From assembly GCA_000613465.1 (NCBI GenBank), contig BAJA01000048.1:1-37443 (forward strand): DNA of 37,443 nt, in the 5' to 3' direction. This document shows, piece after piece, positions 8,842-17,132 of this stretch. The position numbers and the translations under genes were made by a program. The notes under the pieces are model-generated. The model worked only from the letters and a program-made list of their open reading frames with translations, searched no databases and was not told the DNA's origin. Each line of letters opens with the position of its first letter. The stretch's first letter is position 1. This DNA is from Bacteroides nordii WAL 11050 = JCM 12987 (GTDB taxonomy: Bacteria > Bacteroidota > Bacteroidia > Bacteroidales > Bacteroidaceae).

Positions 8842-9440
8842 AAGGTAGCCTCATCATTGTCTCATTCTTCGTTGTGGGCACCCTTTGTGGCTTATACCAC
8901 CTGATTCCATCTGATTTCATACATAGCAAACTAAGTTATTACGCCTTGTGCGCACTTATGTTTTGTGTAGGCGTCAGCATTGGCAATGATCCTAATACAC
9001 TGAAAAGCTTCCGTTCGCTCAACCCAAGACTGGTGTTTCTTCCCATCATGACCATATTAGGAACATTAGCCGGCTGTGCTGTAGTCAGCCTGTTCCTGAG
9101 CCATCGTTCACCGACCGATTGCATGGCAGTAGGCGCAGGATTTGGTTATTATTCGCTTTCCAGCATCTTTATCACCGAGTACAAAGGCCCGGAGTTAGGT
9201 ACTATCGCACTCTTATCAAACATCATACGCGAAATTATCGCTCTACTTTGTGCCCCATTATTAGTCAGATACTTTGGACGCCTCGCACCCATTTCTGCTG
9301 GTGGTGCCACCACAATGGATACTACCCTCCCGATCATAACCCGCTGCTGCGGAAAAGAATTTGTGATCGTTTCCATATTTCATGGTTTTATAGTAGACTT
9401 CAGCGTGCCCTTTCTCGTAACATTATTCTGTTCCGTGTAG
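8838..9440 (+). CDS. lysO: LysO family amino-acid exporter, main subunit
   Basis: A 200-residue integral membrane protein with about six hydrophobic helices. The conserved LysO region is MAVGAGFGYYSLSSIFITEY followed by GTIALLSNIIREI and GGATTMDTTLPIITR. LysO in Escherichia coli exports L-lysine and its toxic analogues; substrate here is inferred from family only. Its ATG overlaps the corrected stop of the N-terminal partner, pointing to translational coupling and a two-chain transporter. Confidence 0.86.
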   Translation: MKGSLIIVSFFVVGTLCGLYHLIPSDFIHSKLSYYALCALMFCVGVSIGNDPNTLKSFRSLNPRLVFLPIMTILGTLAGCAVVSLFLSHRSPTDCMAVGAGFGYYSLSSIFITEYKGPELGTIALLSNIIREIIALLCAPLLVRYFGRLAPISAGGATTMDTTLPIITRCCGKEFVIVSIFHGFIVDFSVPFLVTLFCSV

Positions 9441-9502
9441 GCAAACATATTACAATTAGATTACAAATCTACCTCTATTCCACTCTTTTTATTAGCATAT
9501 TC

Positions 9503-9516
9503 TTGATCTACATCAA
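9503..9516. promoter_or_regulatory. FNR/CRP-like palindrome
   Basis: TTGAT-CTAC-ATCAA is an exact match to the classical FNR half-site arrangement (TTGAT-N4-ATCAA), extended to a 20-bp palindrome by TTC/GAA. It is centred at 9509.5, about 82 bases upstream of the inferred start of the 9689 transcript. A broader stem (AGCAT/ATGCT) surrounds it, so it could instead act as the 3' hairpin of the lysO message. Confidence 0.45.
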
Positions 9517-9555
9517 GAAATGATGCTATACAGTACACTTTTCTCCCCAACCTCT

Positions 9556-9585
9556 TTTATGTTCTAAAACATATCCTTATATTTG
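9556..9585 (+). promoter_or_regulatory. Promoter of the small secreted protein gene
   Basis: TTTA (9556-9559), an 18-base spacer and TATATTTG (9578-9585) fit the Bacteroides promoter pattern. The transcript would have a leader of nearly 100 bases, rich in TTAGG-like words, before the ATG at 9689. Confidence 0.6.
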
Positions 9586-9688
9586 CATAGGTAAAAAGAA
9601 AGACTAAGCGCTTAAGTCGGTTTTCAATAGGTATTAGATTTAGTTATTAGGATTAGTTTTTAGGTATAACAATTAAAAAGTAGGTATT

Positions 9689-10045
9689 ATGAAAAGATTA
9701 GGATTAACATTAGTGGCAGCACTCTGCCTGGCTGCGACTACTTTTGCAGCAGGAAACCAACCTACTACTGCAAAATGGGAAGGTAACATCAATGTAAATA
9801 AGTTAAGTCAATATTTGAATCTGAATTCAATGCAGAGCGAAGAGGTCTCTAATATCTGTGAATATTTCACAGAACAAATGGGCCGGGCCGCTTCAGCCAA
9901 AAAGAATAAGGAAGCCAAATTGCACAATGCAATTTACGGAAACTTGAAATTGATGAAAAGAACGCTCACAAATGAACAGTATAGCAAATATGCAGCATTA
10001 CTGAACATCACCTTGAAGAATAAAGGTATCGAGCTGAACAAGTAA
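9689..10045 (+). CDS. Small secreted helical protein
   Basis: A 118-residue protein with a clear signal peptide (MKRLGLTLVAALCLAATTFA, cleavage near residue 20-21). The mature 97 residues are mainly helical and charged (NKLSQYLNLNSMQSEEVSNI, KKNKEAKLHNAIYGNLKLMK), recalling the Spy/CpxP style of periplasmic helical protein, though I see no diagnostic motif. It is monocistronic: its own promoter with a long leader lies upstream, an FNR-like palindrome further upstream, and a strong terminator just after it. Probably a well-expressed periplasmic stress or packing protein (inference). Confidence 0.8.
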   Translation: MKRLGLTLVAALCLAATTFAAGNQPTTAKWEGNINVNKLSQYLNLNSMQSEEVSNICEYFTEQMGRAASAKKNKEAKLHNAIYGNLKLMKRTLTNEQYSKYAALLNITLKNKGIELNK

Positions 10046-10070
10046 AATGATTATTATATAAATGTAAAAA

Positions 10071-10107
10071 GAGTGTCAACAGTTTTATCTGTCGGCACTC
10101 TTTTTTT
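10071..10107. terminator. Strong Rho-independent terminator
   Basis: GAGTGTCAACAG and CTGTCGGCACTC form a 12-bp stem with one G-U pair and one mismatch and a 6-nt loop. Seven T follow at 10101-10107. It ends the secreted-protein gene and, with A-runs on the other side, may also serve the convergent DUF2027 gene. Confidence 0.85.
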
Positions 10108-10134
10108 ATCTATCTTCAGGTGCTGTTACCTTCA

Positions 10135-11187
10135 TCATCGGATAGTCACCAATGTCGCCCCGAAACCATATTCCTGAAAGGAAGCATCCTGATAACGACA
10201 GGTATTGTATTTACGTTTCAATTCGTCCAGCAAAGCTTTCCGGAGCACTCCATCACCCTTACCGTGAATGAAAACGATTTTCTGTTCGCGTTTACCCTTA
10301 TACTTCTCCATTACCTCACGGAATTTATCCAGCTGATAATTCAATATTTCACTGTTACTCATACCATGTGCATCATCCAACAATTCATTAATATGGAGAT
10401 CTATTTCTATAATACCATTCGAGCTGCTACGTTTGACTATCGGTTGTGATCTGGGTTTCTCCACCTCTTTTTTCTGCAATAAAGCCACTTGAATATCTTC
10501 TGCAGAAACATAGACCTGTTTGACAGGCACATCATTCGTTACGATATCATACACCAGAGCCGGTTCTTCAAAGAAATCTGACTCGCGGAAAGTATGCAGT
10601 TTATAGAATTTCACCGTATCAATACGTAATTCCACACTAACGGCGGGTTTCATTGCAAAAGTCTTACCATCTTTAAAAGCAATGAATTGTACGGCAACAC
10701 GTTCCATCTCATTCAACACATCTTTAGCAAAACCTTCCAGAAAGAGCTTTGTATTAGGATCTACTAACCCGTGTGAACGAACTTTCCATGCCTTTCCTTC
10801 GGCACTGAGGTATGTGTAATAGAGATAGTAATTGCTATCATTCACCAGATAAGCCTCAAAGGAAGTACTGCTGATAGCTTTCACATCTTCGGGCACAAAA
10901 GCCAGCATCACATTAAGCATATCGCCACCACGCGTTTCGGGTTGACGTTGTACCGCGGGCATCTCCGGCTTCATCGGCTTAGCAGGTCCCTCGGCTTTTG
11001 AGGGAGCAGGAGCCACTTTCCTTTTCATATTATAATCGTCCGTATCAATCACCACACATTCACGCATCGGCATCGGGATATCAAACCCGTCTGCATCTTC
11101 TACCAAAACGATGTCTTTTCCCTGGAAACCTTTCACAATTCCTCCGCCTACTTCGCTGAGGAAACGTACTTTATCACCTATTTTCAT
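10135..11187 (-). CDS. DUF2027 and Smr domain protein
   Basis: A 350-residue cytoplasmic protein. The N-terminus (MKIGDKVRFLSEVGGGIVKG) is a small SH3/KOW-like module, followed by a Pro-rich linker at about 55-85, a DUF2027 beta-domain at about 88-240, and a C-terminal Smr domain at about 268-350 with IDLHI and the hallmark HGKGDGVLR. Smr domains act as nucleases on DNA or on RNA of stalled ribosomes; in Bacteroidetes this fusion is conserved but its target is not established. It is transcribed divergently from the queA-family gene from overlapping promoters. Confidence 0.9.
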   Translation of the reverse strand: MKIGDKVRFLSEVGGGIVKGFQGKDIVLVEDADGFDIPMPMRECVVIDTDDYNMKRKVAPAPSKAEGPAKPMKPEMPAVQRQPETRGGDMLNVMLAFVPEDVKAISSTSFEAYLVNDSNYYLYYTYLSAEGKAWKVRSHGLVDPNTKLFLEGFAKDVLNEMERVAVQFIAFKDGKTFAMKPAVSVELRIDTVKFYKLHTFRESDFFEEPALVYDIVTNDVPVKQVYVSAEDIQVALLQKKEVEKPRSQPIVKRSSSNGIIEIDLHINELLDDAHGMSNSEILNYQLDKFREVMEKYKGKREQKIVFIHGKGDGVLRKALLDELKRKYNTCRYQDASFQEYGFGATLVTIR

Positions 11188-11229
11188 CTTTATATTTACA
11201 ATTTACCATTTACAATCTACAAATTAGGG

Positions 11230-11261
11230 CAAATATAGTTACTTTTGCGGTCGCAATGAAA
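11230..11261. promoter_or_regulatory. Overlapping divergent promoters
   Basis: On the plus strand TACTTTTG (11240-11247) ends only eight bases before the ATG at 11256, implying a nearly leaderless message or use of the ATG at 11268. On the minus strand TATATTTG (11230-11237) pairs, over a 20-base spacer, with TTTC (11258-11261). The two promoters occupy the same DNA and cannot both be filled. Confidence 0.6.
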
Positions 11262-12488
11262 GAAAAGATGAAAGAAAACCCAAAACATATCCGTATTAGC
11301 GAATACAACTATCCTTTGCCGGATGAACGTATTGCCAAATTCCCTCTCCCGGTGCGCGATCAATCCAAGCTACTTGTCTACCGCCGTGGCGAAGTCACAG
11401 AAGATGTCTTTACATCCCTCCCTGAATATCTGACAGAAGGCAGTCTGATGATATTTAATAACACGAAAGTTATTCAGGCCCGCCTGCATTTTCGTAAAGA
11501 AACAGGAGCACTGATAGAGGTATTCTGCCTTGAACCGATCCAGCCGAATGACTACGTATTAAACTTCCAGCAGACCCGCCATGCCGCATGGCTTTGTATG
11601 ATTGGTAATCTGAAGAAATGGAAAGAGGGTGCATTACGTCGGGAAATGACTGTAAAGGGACATACACTTACGCTTACCGCTACACGTGGCGAATGTCATG
11701 GTACAAGCCATTGGATAGACTTCTCATGGGACAATCCGGAAGTTACTTTTGCTGATATCTTAGAGGTATTCGGAGAATTGCCAATCCCCCCGTATCTGAA
11801 CAGAGAGACACAGGAGAGTGACAAAGAGACTTACCAAACGGTATATTCAAAGATTAAAGGTTCTGTGGCCGCACCAACAGCCGGGCTCCACTTCACACCG
11901 CGGGTACTGGATGCCCTTTGCGAAAAGGGTATAGACCTTGAAGAACTGACGTTGCATGTGGGTGCCGGGACTTTCAAGCCGGTGAAAAGTGAAGAAATCG
12001 AGGGGCACGAGATGCATACGGAATACATATCCGTTTCACGCTCAACCATCAAAAAGCTTATCGATCATAACGGTTGTGCCATCGCTGTAGGAACCACTTC
12101 TGTGCGGACTTTAGAGAGTCTATACCACATCGGAGTGACATTGGCTGCCAACCCACGAGCTACGGAAGAAGAACTGCACGTACGTCAGTGGCAACCTTAT
12201 GAAAAGTACGACGAAATTCCGTCAACAGTTGCCCTGCAAAAGATTTTAGGATATTTAGATCGCAACGGTATGGAAGCTCTGCACACCAGTACTCAAATCA
12301 TTATTGCACCCGGATACAACTATAAGATAGTAAAAGCAATGGTCACCAACTTCCACCAACCACAAAGCACACTGTTGTTGTTGGTTTCGGCTTTTGTAAA
12401 AGGAAACTGGCGGACGATTTATGACTATGCCCTGGATCATGACTTCCGTTTCCTTAGTTACGGAGATTCATCGTTACTGATACCCTGA
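11256..12488 (+). CDS. queA: S-adenosylmethionine:tRNA ribosyltransferase-isomerase family (QueA)
   Basis: A 410-residue QueA-family protein. QueA transfers and rearranges the ribosyl part of SAM onto 7-aminomethyl-7-deazaguanine in tRNA to make epoxyqueuosine. Seen here: LPDERIAKFPLPVRDQSKLL near the N-terminus, FNNTKVIQARL, PIPPYLNR, GSVAAPTAGLHFT, LTLHVGAGTFKPVK, GTTSVRTLES and NFHQPQSTLLLLVSAF, all family signatures. It is longer than typical QueA (about 350 residues) and may be the second paralogue common in Bacteroides. The first ATG (11256) is very close to its promoter; 11268 is an alternative start. The Nudix gene follows after 20 bases. Confidence 0.9.
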   Translation: MKEKMKENPKHIRISEYNYPLPDERIAKFPLPVRDQSKLLVYRRGEVTEDVFTSLPEYLTEGSLMIFNNTKVIQARLHFRKETGALIEVFCLEPIQPNDYVLNFQQTRHAAWLCMIGNLKKWKEGALRREMTVKGHTLTLTATRGECHGTSHWIDFSWDNPEVTFADILEVFGELPIPPYLNRETQESDKETYQTVYSKIKGSVAAPTAGLHFTPRVLDALCEKGIDLEELTLHVGAGTFKPVKSEEIEGHEMHTEYISVSRSTIKKLIDHNGCAIAVGTTSVRTLESLYHIGVTLAANPRATEEELHVRQWQPYEKYDEIPSTVALQKILGYLDRNGMEALHTSTQIIIAPGYNYKIVKAMVTNFHQPQSTLLLLVSAFVKGNWRTIYDYALDHDFRFLSYGDSSLLIP

Positions 12489-12508
12489 AAAAGTTAATTC
12501 ATTTAATC

Positions 12509-13018
12509 ATGCAAAACGATAATAATGAAGAGATGTTTCCCATCGTTGATGAGGAAGGAAATATCACCGGAGCCGCTACCCGCGGCGAGTGCCACAGTGG
12601 AAGTAAACTGCTTCATCCGGTAGTGCATCTGCACGTATTCAGCAGTAAAGGAGATTTGTACTTACAGAAACGTCCCGAATGGAAGGATATCCAACCGGGC
12701 AAGTGGGATACGGCCGTAGGTGGTCATGTAGATTTGGGCGAAAGCGTAGACATGGCGCTGAAACGCGAGGTTCGGGAAGAGTTAGGTATTACAGATTTTA
12801 TACCGGAACACCTGACCAGTTATGTTTTTGAATCCGCCCGCGAACGCGAACTGGTTTTTGTGTACAAAACAGTATACGACGGAGACATCCACCCCAGCGA
12901 TGAGCTGGATGGCGGACGCTTCTGGACCTTAGAAGAGATAAAAGAGCATATAGGAAAAGGGATATTTACTCCTAACTTTGAAGGAGAATTCAAGCGCGTC
13001 TCTTTCGACAAGTTATGA
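12509..13018 (+). CDS. Nudix hydrolase
   Basis: A 169-residue Nudix protein. The Nudix box GX5EX7REUXEEXGU is complete (starting GHVDLGE, ending REVREELGI, about residues 72-94). The N-terminus (FPIVDEEGNITGAATRGECH) is like that of the isopentenyl-diphosphate-isomerase-like and YfcD-type Nudix group. It should hydrolyse a nucleoside- or diphosphate-linked substrate, exact one unknown. It sits 20 bases after the queA-family gene, and its stop is three bases from the convergent glutathione peroxidase stop, with no terminator between. Confidence 0.9.
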   Translation: MQNDNNEEMFPIVDEEGNITGAATRGECHSGSKLLHPVVHLHVFSSKGDLYLQKRPEWKDIQPGKWDTAVGGHVDLGESVDMALKREVREELGITDFIPEHLTSYVFESARERELVFVYKTVYDGDIHPSDELDGGRFWTLEEIKEHIGKGIFTPNFEGEFKRVSFDKL

Positions 13019-13021
13019 TCG

Positions 13022-13564
13022 TTATTTCTTTTCTATCCACTGAACGATAGTTTCTGAGAACGGACTTTTTTTAGGAGGCACCATTCCTACCCAATTTCCG
13101 TTCTCATCAATCATAAACTTCTGAAAATTCCATTGCACGGGGGCATCTTGCACTCCGTTCAGTTTCTTTTCTGTCAACCATTGATAGAGGGGAGCTATGT
13201 TTTTACCTTTCACTGAGATCTTCGCCATCATCGGAAAGGTGACATCATAGTTCAGCGTACAGAATGTAGCAATCTCTTCATTAGTTCCCGGTTCCTGCCC
13301 CATAAAGTTATTGGCAGGAAAGCCGATGATAACAAAGCCATCGTCTTTATATTGATCGTATAACTCCTGTAGCTCTGCATATTGCGGGGTGAGTCCACAC
13401 TTTGAAGCAACATTTACGACCAGGACTTTTTTCCCTTTCAGTTGAGAGAGATTGTAGGGCTTACCATCAATAGTGGTTACGGCGAAGTCATAGAAAGAGT
13501 TACTCTGCGCAGCGGCAGCAATTGAAAGCACAAGAGCTACGATGAGGGAAGAAATGGTTTTCAT
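13022..13564 (-). CDS. Glutathione peroxidase family thiol peroxidase, exported
   Basis: A 180-residue glutathione-peroxidase-fold enzyme that would reduce peroxides, most likely with thioredoxin-type donors since Bacteroides lack glutathione (family inference). The catalytic residue is Cys56 in NVASKCGLTPQY (not selenocysteine); Gln in GFPANNFMGQEPG and the WNF segment (VQWNFQKF) complete the site. A signal peptide at about 1-19 (MKTISSLIVALVLSIAAAAQ) places it in the periplasm. The ATG at 13564 is chosen over an upstream in-frame ATG at 13591 because it starts the signal sequence. Confidence 0.9.
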   Translation of the reverse strand: MKTISSLIVALVLSIAAAAQSNSFYDFAVTTIDGKPYNLSQLKGKKVLVVNVASKCGLTPQYAELQELYDQYKDDGFVIIGFPANNFMGQEPGTNEEIATFCTLNYDVTFPMMAKISVKGKNIAPLYQWLTEKKLNGVQDAPVQWNFQKFMIDENGNWVGMVPPKKSPFSETIVQWIEKK

Positions 13565-13689
13565 ACTTGTTTCTATTTGTGCTTTCCACACCGGAAGTTA
13601 TGCTAAACGACAATAACGACTATCAGTGGAAAGCTAATGTTAGGACTTGGTTGATAATACTGTGAATCGGTAGTTGGAAATTAAGCTCA

Positions 13690-13905
13690 AATCCGATCCG
13701 AAATGAATCAGTTCACCACAGAGGACACGGAGGGCGCAGAGATATTATTTTCTCTGATGAAACGCGGATGATCGCAGATGAACACAGATAAAAAAACTGT
13801 AGTTCTTTATTTTATCGTTATTTCCCTTTGCGAGAATTTGCGTTCATCTGCGTTTCAATAAAGATTTAAACTCTGTACTCTGTGTCCTCTGTGGTGAAAT
13901 ACCAT
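13690..13905 (-). repeat. Dispersed palindromic repeat, copy 3 (inverted)
   Basis: This is close to the exact reverse complement of copy 1 (245-478), including the outer flank GATCCGAAATGAATCAGTTC. It lies between the peroxidase gene and the end of the PEGA/beta-barrel gene. The rest of the gap 13565-13991 holds nothing else I can identify. Confidence 0.85.
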
Positions 13906-13991
13906 ACAGAAAGGAATGAACTCTACTATTTTCAACTACCAGTTCAAAGTAATAACAAACAACGTATGTATAAAGTTGCAACAATCAATAT

Positions 13992-15615
13992 TTAGAATGC
14001 ATAGGATAGTCCCAAAGAGATTTTTGTAATAGCGTAGTCACCGTCACCAGCAATTCCACCACCATAAGAAGCACTAAAGCTGAACATAAATTTCTTCAGT
14101 TGGTAATTACAACCGAGTTCTGCCATAAGGCAAACTGGCTCACTGAATCAATAGAATAATTATATCCAGAACCATAAGTCAATTTAGACACCTCATAGTC
14201 ATACGAGTCATATTGCATTCCTAACCCTGCCGAAATAGAAAATGGGGTATTCACTGGCCATACAGCATGTATAGGTATATAAAGAGCATTACATACTAAG
14301 TCACCAAAACCACGTTCATAATAAATTCCCGTATCCAGTCCCCAGCCCAAACGGCCACCAAAACTAGGACGAACCCGTGCGCCTACCTGCAGGTTAGAGA
14401 ATGATTCCGTATCAATCGCTTTATATACATATCCTGCAGTCACTCCAAACAGCCAACGTTTTTCCGGAGTCTTCCAATAACGTTTACCTGTTTTTGCAAC
14501 GTACGTTTTCTCCTGTCTATCGTTTTCTCGTACGTCATTGTGAATTCCGGGCAATTCTATCGAACAAATCGACGCACTACGAGGTCCTACTTTAAACCTC
14601 TTACTATTAGACCGCCCCATATAAGACACACTAATATCGTGCATTCCATAAGGAAGATTCACCGTATAAGGGGTTTTGCAGTTATCCAGCCGTTCGTTAT
14701 TGATGTCGATGTCTGCTTCTACATTTTCTCCACCATATTTGGCAAAGATAGCTACAGCTTTCTTCTCTTTCATGGAGAAATTGTGAGACATGCGGCTATG
14801 CTCGTTAACATTCAGTTGCAACGTATCCCGGATATTTCCTTGTACAGCTACCAGTGTATGCGGTCCGTAGGAAAGAATGACACTGGCACGCGGTAATCTT
14901 CCATAAGGCTTGCCATCTACTTCCAGCAAAGTACCTTCCAGTTCACTGCTTAGGCTCATAGAGTGTGTTTTACGCATATCGTAATCAAAATAAGCACGTT
15001 CGTCGGAAACATTGATCTCTTCTTCTTTTGTCAACCCATCCAGCGTTAACGTCACTGTGTGTTTTCCATAAGTCGCTTGTTTCTTTTCGCAGGGGGTTAC
15101 TCCCACATATTCGCCATCGAGCATCACCGTAGCCCCTCCGGGTATACTATTGAATGAGATGTCCTGCATCTTTTCATTCTCTAACACAATCCCGTATATC
15201 TTCTTCTCTTCCAATTTGAAAGGTCCTACTTTGCAGGCACCATGCCCGGGATTGTTGAAAGTGATTTCAATCAGATCGCCGGCTGTGACGTATAGCCAAT
15301 AGGCTTCGGGATGTTTGTCTGCCGCAGGAAATTCCTCCGCAGCTTTATTGCATCCTGCACTGAAGTAGGTAACAAATTTCCGGCTCTCTTCAGGGAGCAT
15401 ATTGCGGAACTTCACAATGAGCAAGGCAGCCGGAGAGCCGTTATCGTCCATCGGCCATTGAGCCTTTAAATACTCATAGGTTACATCTCCTTTACCCATA
15501 TCCCCGTTTTTTGCCTGAAAGCTCAAGCAACGGAAAGAACCGGCACATACTTCAACTGTGCGGATGCACTCACTGCTGCAATCATCAGCAACAACCCCAT
15601 TATTAACTTCTTCAT
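13992..15615 (-). CDS. PEGA-repeat outer-membrane beta-barrel protein, frameshifted twice as read
   Basis: Last gene of a four-gene exported operon. The true start is ATG 15615 (MKKLIMGLLLMIAAVSASAQ, a clean signal peptide). One missing G at about 15540 (GCCGGTTC to GCCGGGTTC) shifts into the long frame with GSFRCLSFQAKNGDMGKGD. Three PEGA-like repeats follow at about 150-370 (the first contains IPGGATVMLDGEYVGVTP). The C-terminal 150 residues look like a beta-barrel. The frame breaks again at about 14129 with a missing C; the restored end (LMAELGCNYQLKKF...GLSYAF) finishes on Phe, as outer-membrane barrels do. Corrected length 541. Probable role: surface- or peptidoglycan-facing anchor; function unknown. 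Confidence 0.85.
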
Positions 15616-15630
15616 ATTCTTCTATGTTGT

Positions 15631-17132
15631 TTATATTCTTACTACGGTACATTTCTCTTCTTTGAATTGTGGCATGGCCTCTCCTACGCGTGCATTGATA
15701 CACGTCGGATCACACACCACATATTTGGTTCCGTCAACCGTCAGATAGTCTCCTTTCACATCCGAATTGAACCGGACAGCCGTAGCCAAATGCCCCGGAT
15801 AATGCAGCAGAACGACATCAAGTCCCATCAATTCACGCACTAAAATTGAAAAGAGGATGGCTCTGTCCTCACAGTCACTGGATGGATAAAAGATCGTTTC
15901 ATCTCCAAAAAGAGGGCGTTCATATCCAAACTGCTCTTCGTCCGTTGCGTATTTAAAAGCTGTCTGCACCAGATTCAGGATCCGGTTCGCTATTTCAGAT
16001 TCTGATCTTCCTGAAAACTCTTTCTTCAAGGCCGGATACAGATCCTTTTTCACCTCTTCGCTCAACGAGGCCCGCGCATACGTATCCCAGTTGCTATTGA
16101 GCGGGTAGGTATTATAGAAGTCTATCAGGTTTTTATTGGTTCGTACATCTACCTTTATCATCGGATAGGCCTCGGAGGTCAGCATACGCTGTCCGGTAAG
16201 GTGAACTGCCAACCGGGGTTTCTCATTGATGGCAACAGAGAACAGTTGCTCTTTTGGAAAAGCATGGTCGAAGACAAAGACATCTTCTTTCACAGACGAG
16301 TCAATAAGATAATACTTCACTCCTCCCATACGCAGGAAACCATACCGGTAAATATCAGATTCGGAAGGTAACAGCAATACTAACTTCTTATCCATAGAAC
16401 GTGCTATGCGCACTTTATATCCCGATTGCGTAAGAATGAACATCTGCATGACAACTGCTTCATTGGATTTTGCCGAACCAAAATAACTCTCCGTCAATTG
16501 CTGTAACAGTTTCACGTATGCCCAATCACACAAAGCGAGTTGTTGCCGAAGCTCGAGACAGTCATTTACAAGCACATTATAATCGCTTGCCGACAAGCGT
16601 TTCCAGGCATTGGCTACCGCTTTCTCTCTGCCGACGACAACGTATACTTTTGCCCGGCAGACAGGTGTACTTTGCAGGGTGTATGATAGAAAGCGAATGA
16701 AAACAGTTCTCCCGTTAACTTTTCGGGCAGGGGAATGGGCTCTACCGGTTCAGGAGCAGGGCGCGGAGCGGGCAATGACACTACCTCCACATAAGGCAAT
16801 TCCTGAGGCGGAATAGTACCGGTTTCGGGGTTCTTCACCTGAGGATTTGGCGGCTCCGGCCTCACCGGAACCGGATCGGGAGGTAGCACTTCCGCCGCTT
16901 GCCAGGGTTCCTGCATGAATTTCCCGTATTCGGCATTTGCCCGATCACGGAAGTCTGCATATTCTTCCCGGGCCTCCCGGGCAAATCCCTGATATTCGCT
17001 TTGGACCTGCTTCCGGTATTCATCGAGTGAATCTTGGGCACAGGCAGCAGTAGCCATGCAAAACACAATCAAAAGCTGCGACAATCGTTTTATTTTTATC
17101 ATCCTTCTATAAACGGTTCGGCGGTTTATCAT
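15631..17132 (-). CDS. Exported transglutaminase-like protein, frameshifted as read
   Basis: As read, a 172-residue frame (17132-16614) and a 321-residue frame (to 15631) are two parts of one protein. One added A in the AAA at 16621-16623 (GAGAGAAAG to GAGAGAAAAG) gives ERKAVANAWKRLSASDYN and a 500-residue protein. Signal peptide within the first 33 residues, then a charged helical stretch, a Pro-rich linker (about 75-130), and a transglutaminase-like core with Cys421 (SSDCEDRA), His448 (YPGHLATAV) and Asp475 (VVCDPT), the complete catalytic triad. It could be a peptidase or cross-linking enzyme of the envelope. The start at 17132 overlaps the upstream stop (TGATG) and has a strong GGGAGGAAACTG upstream; 17102 is an alternative. 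Confidence 0.85.
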
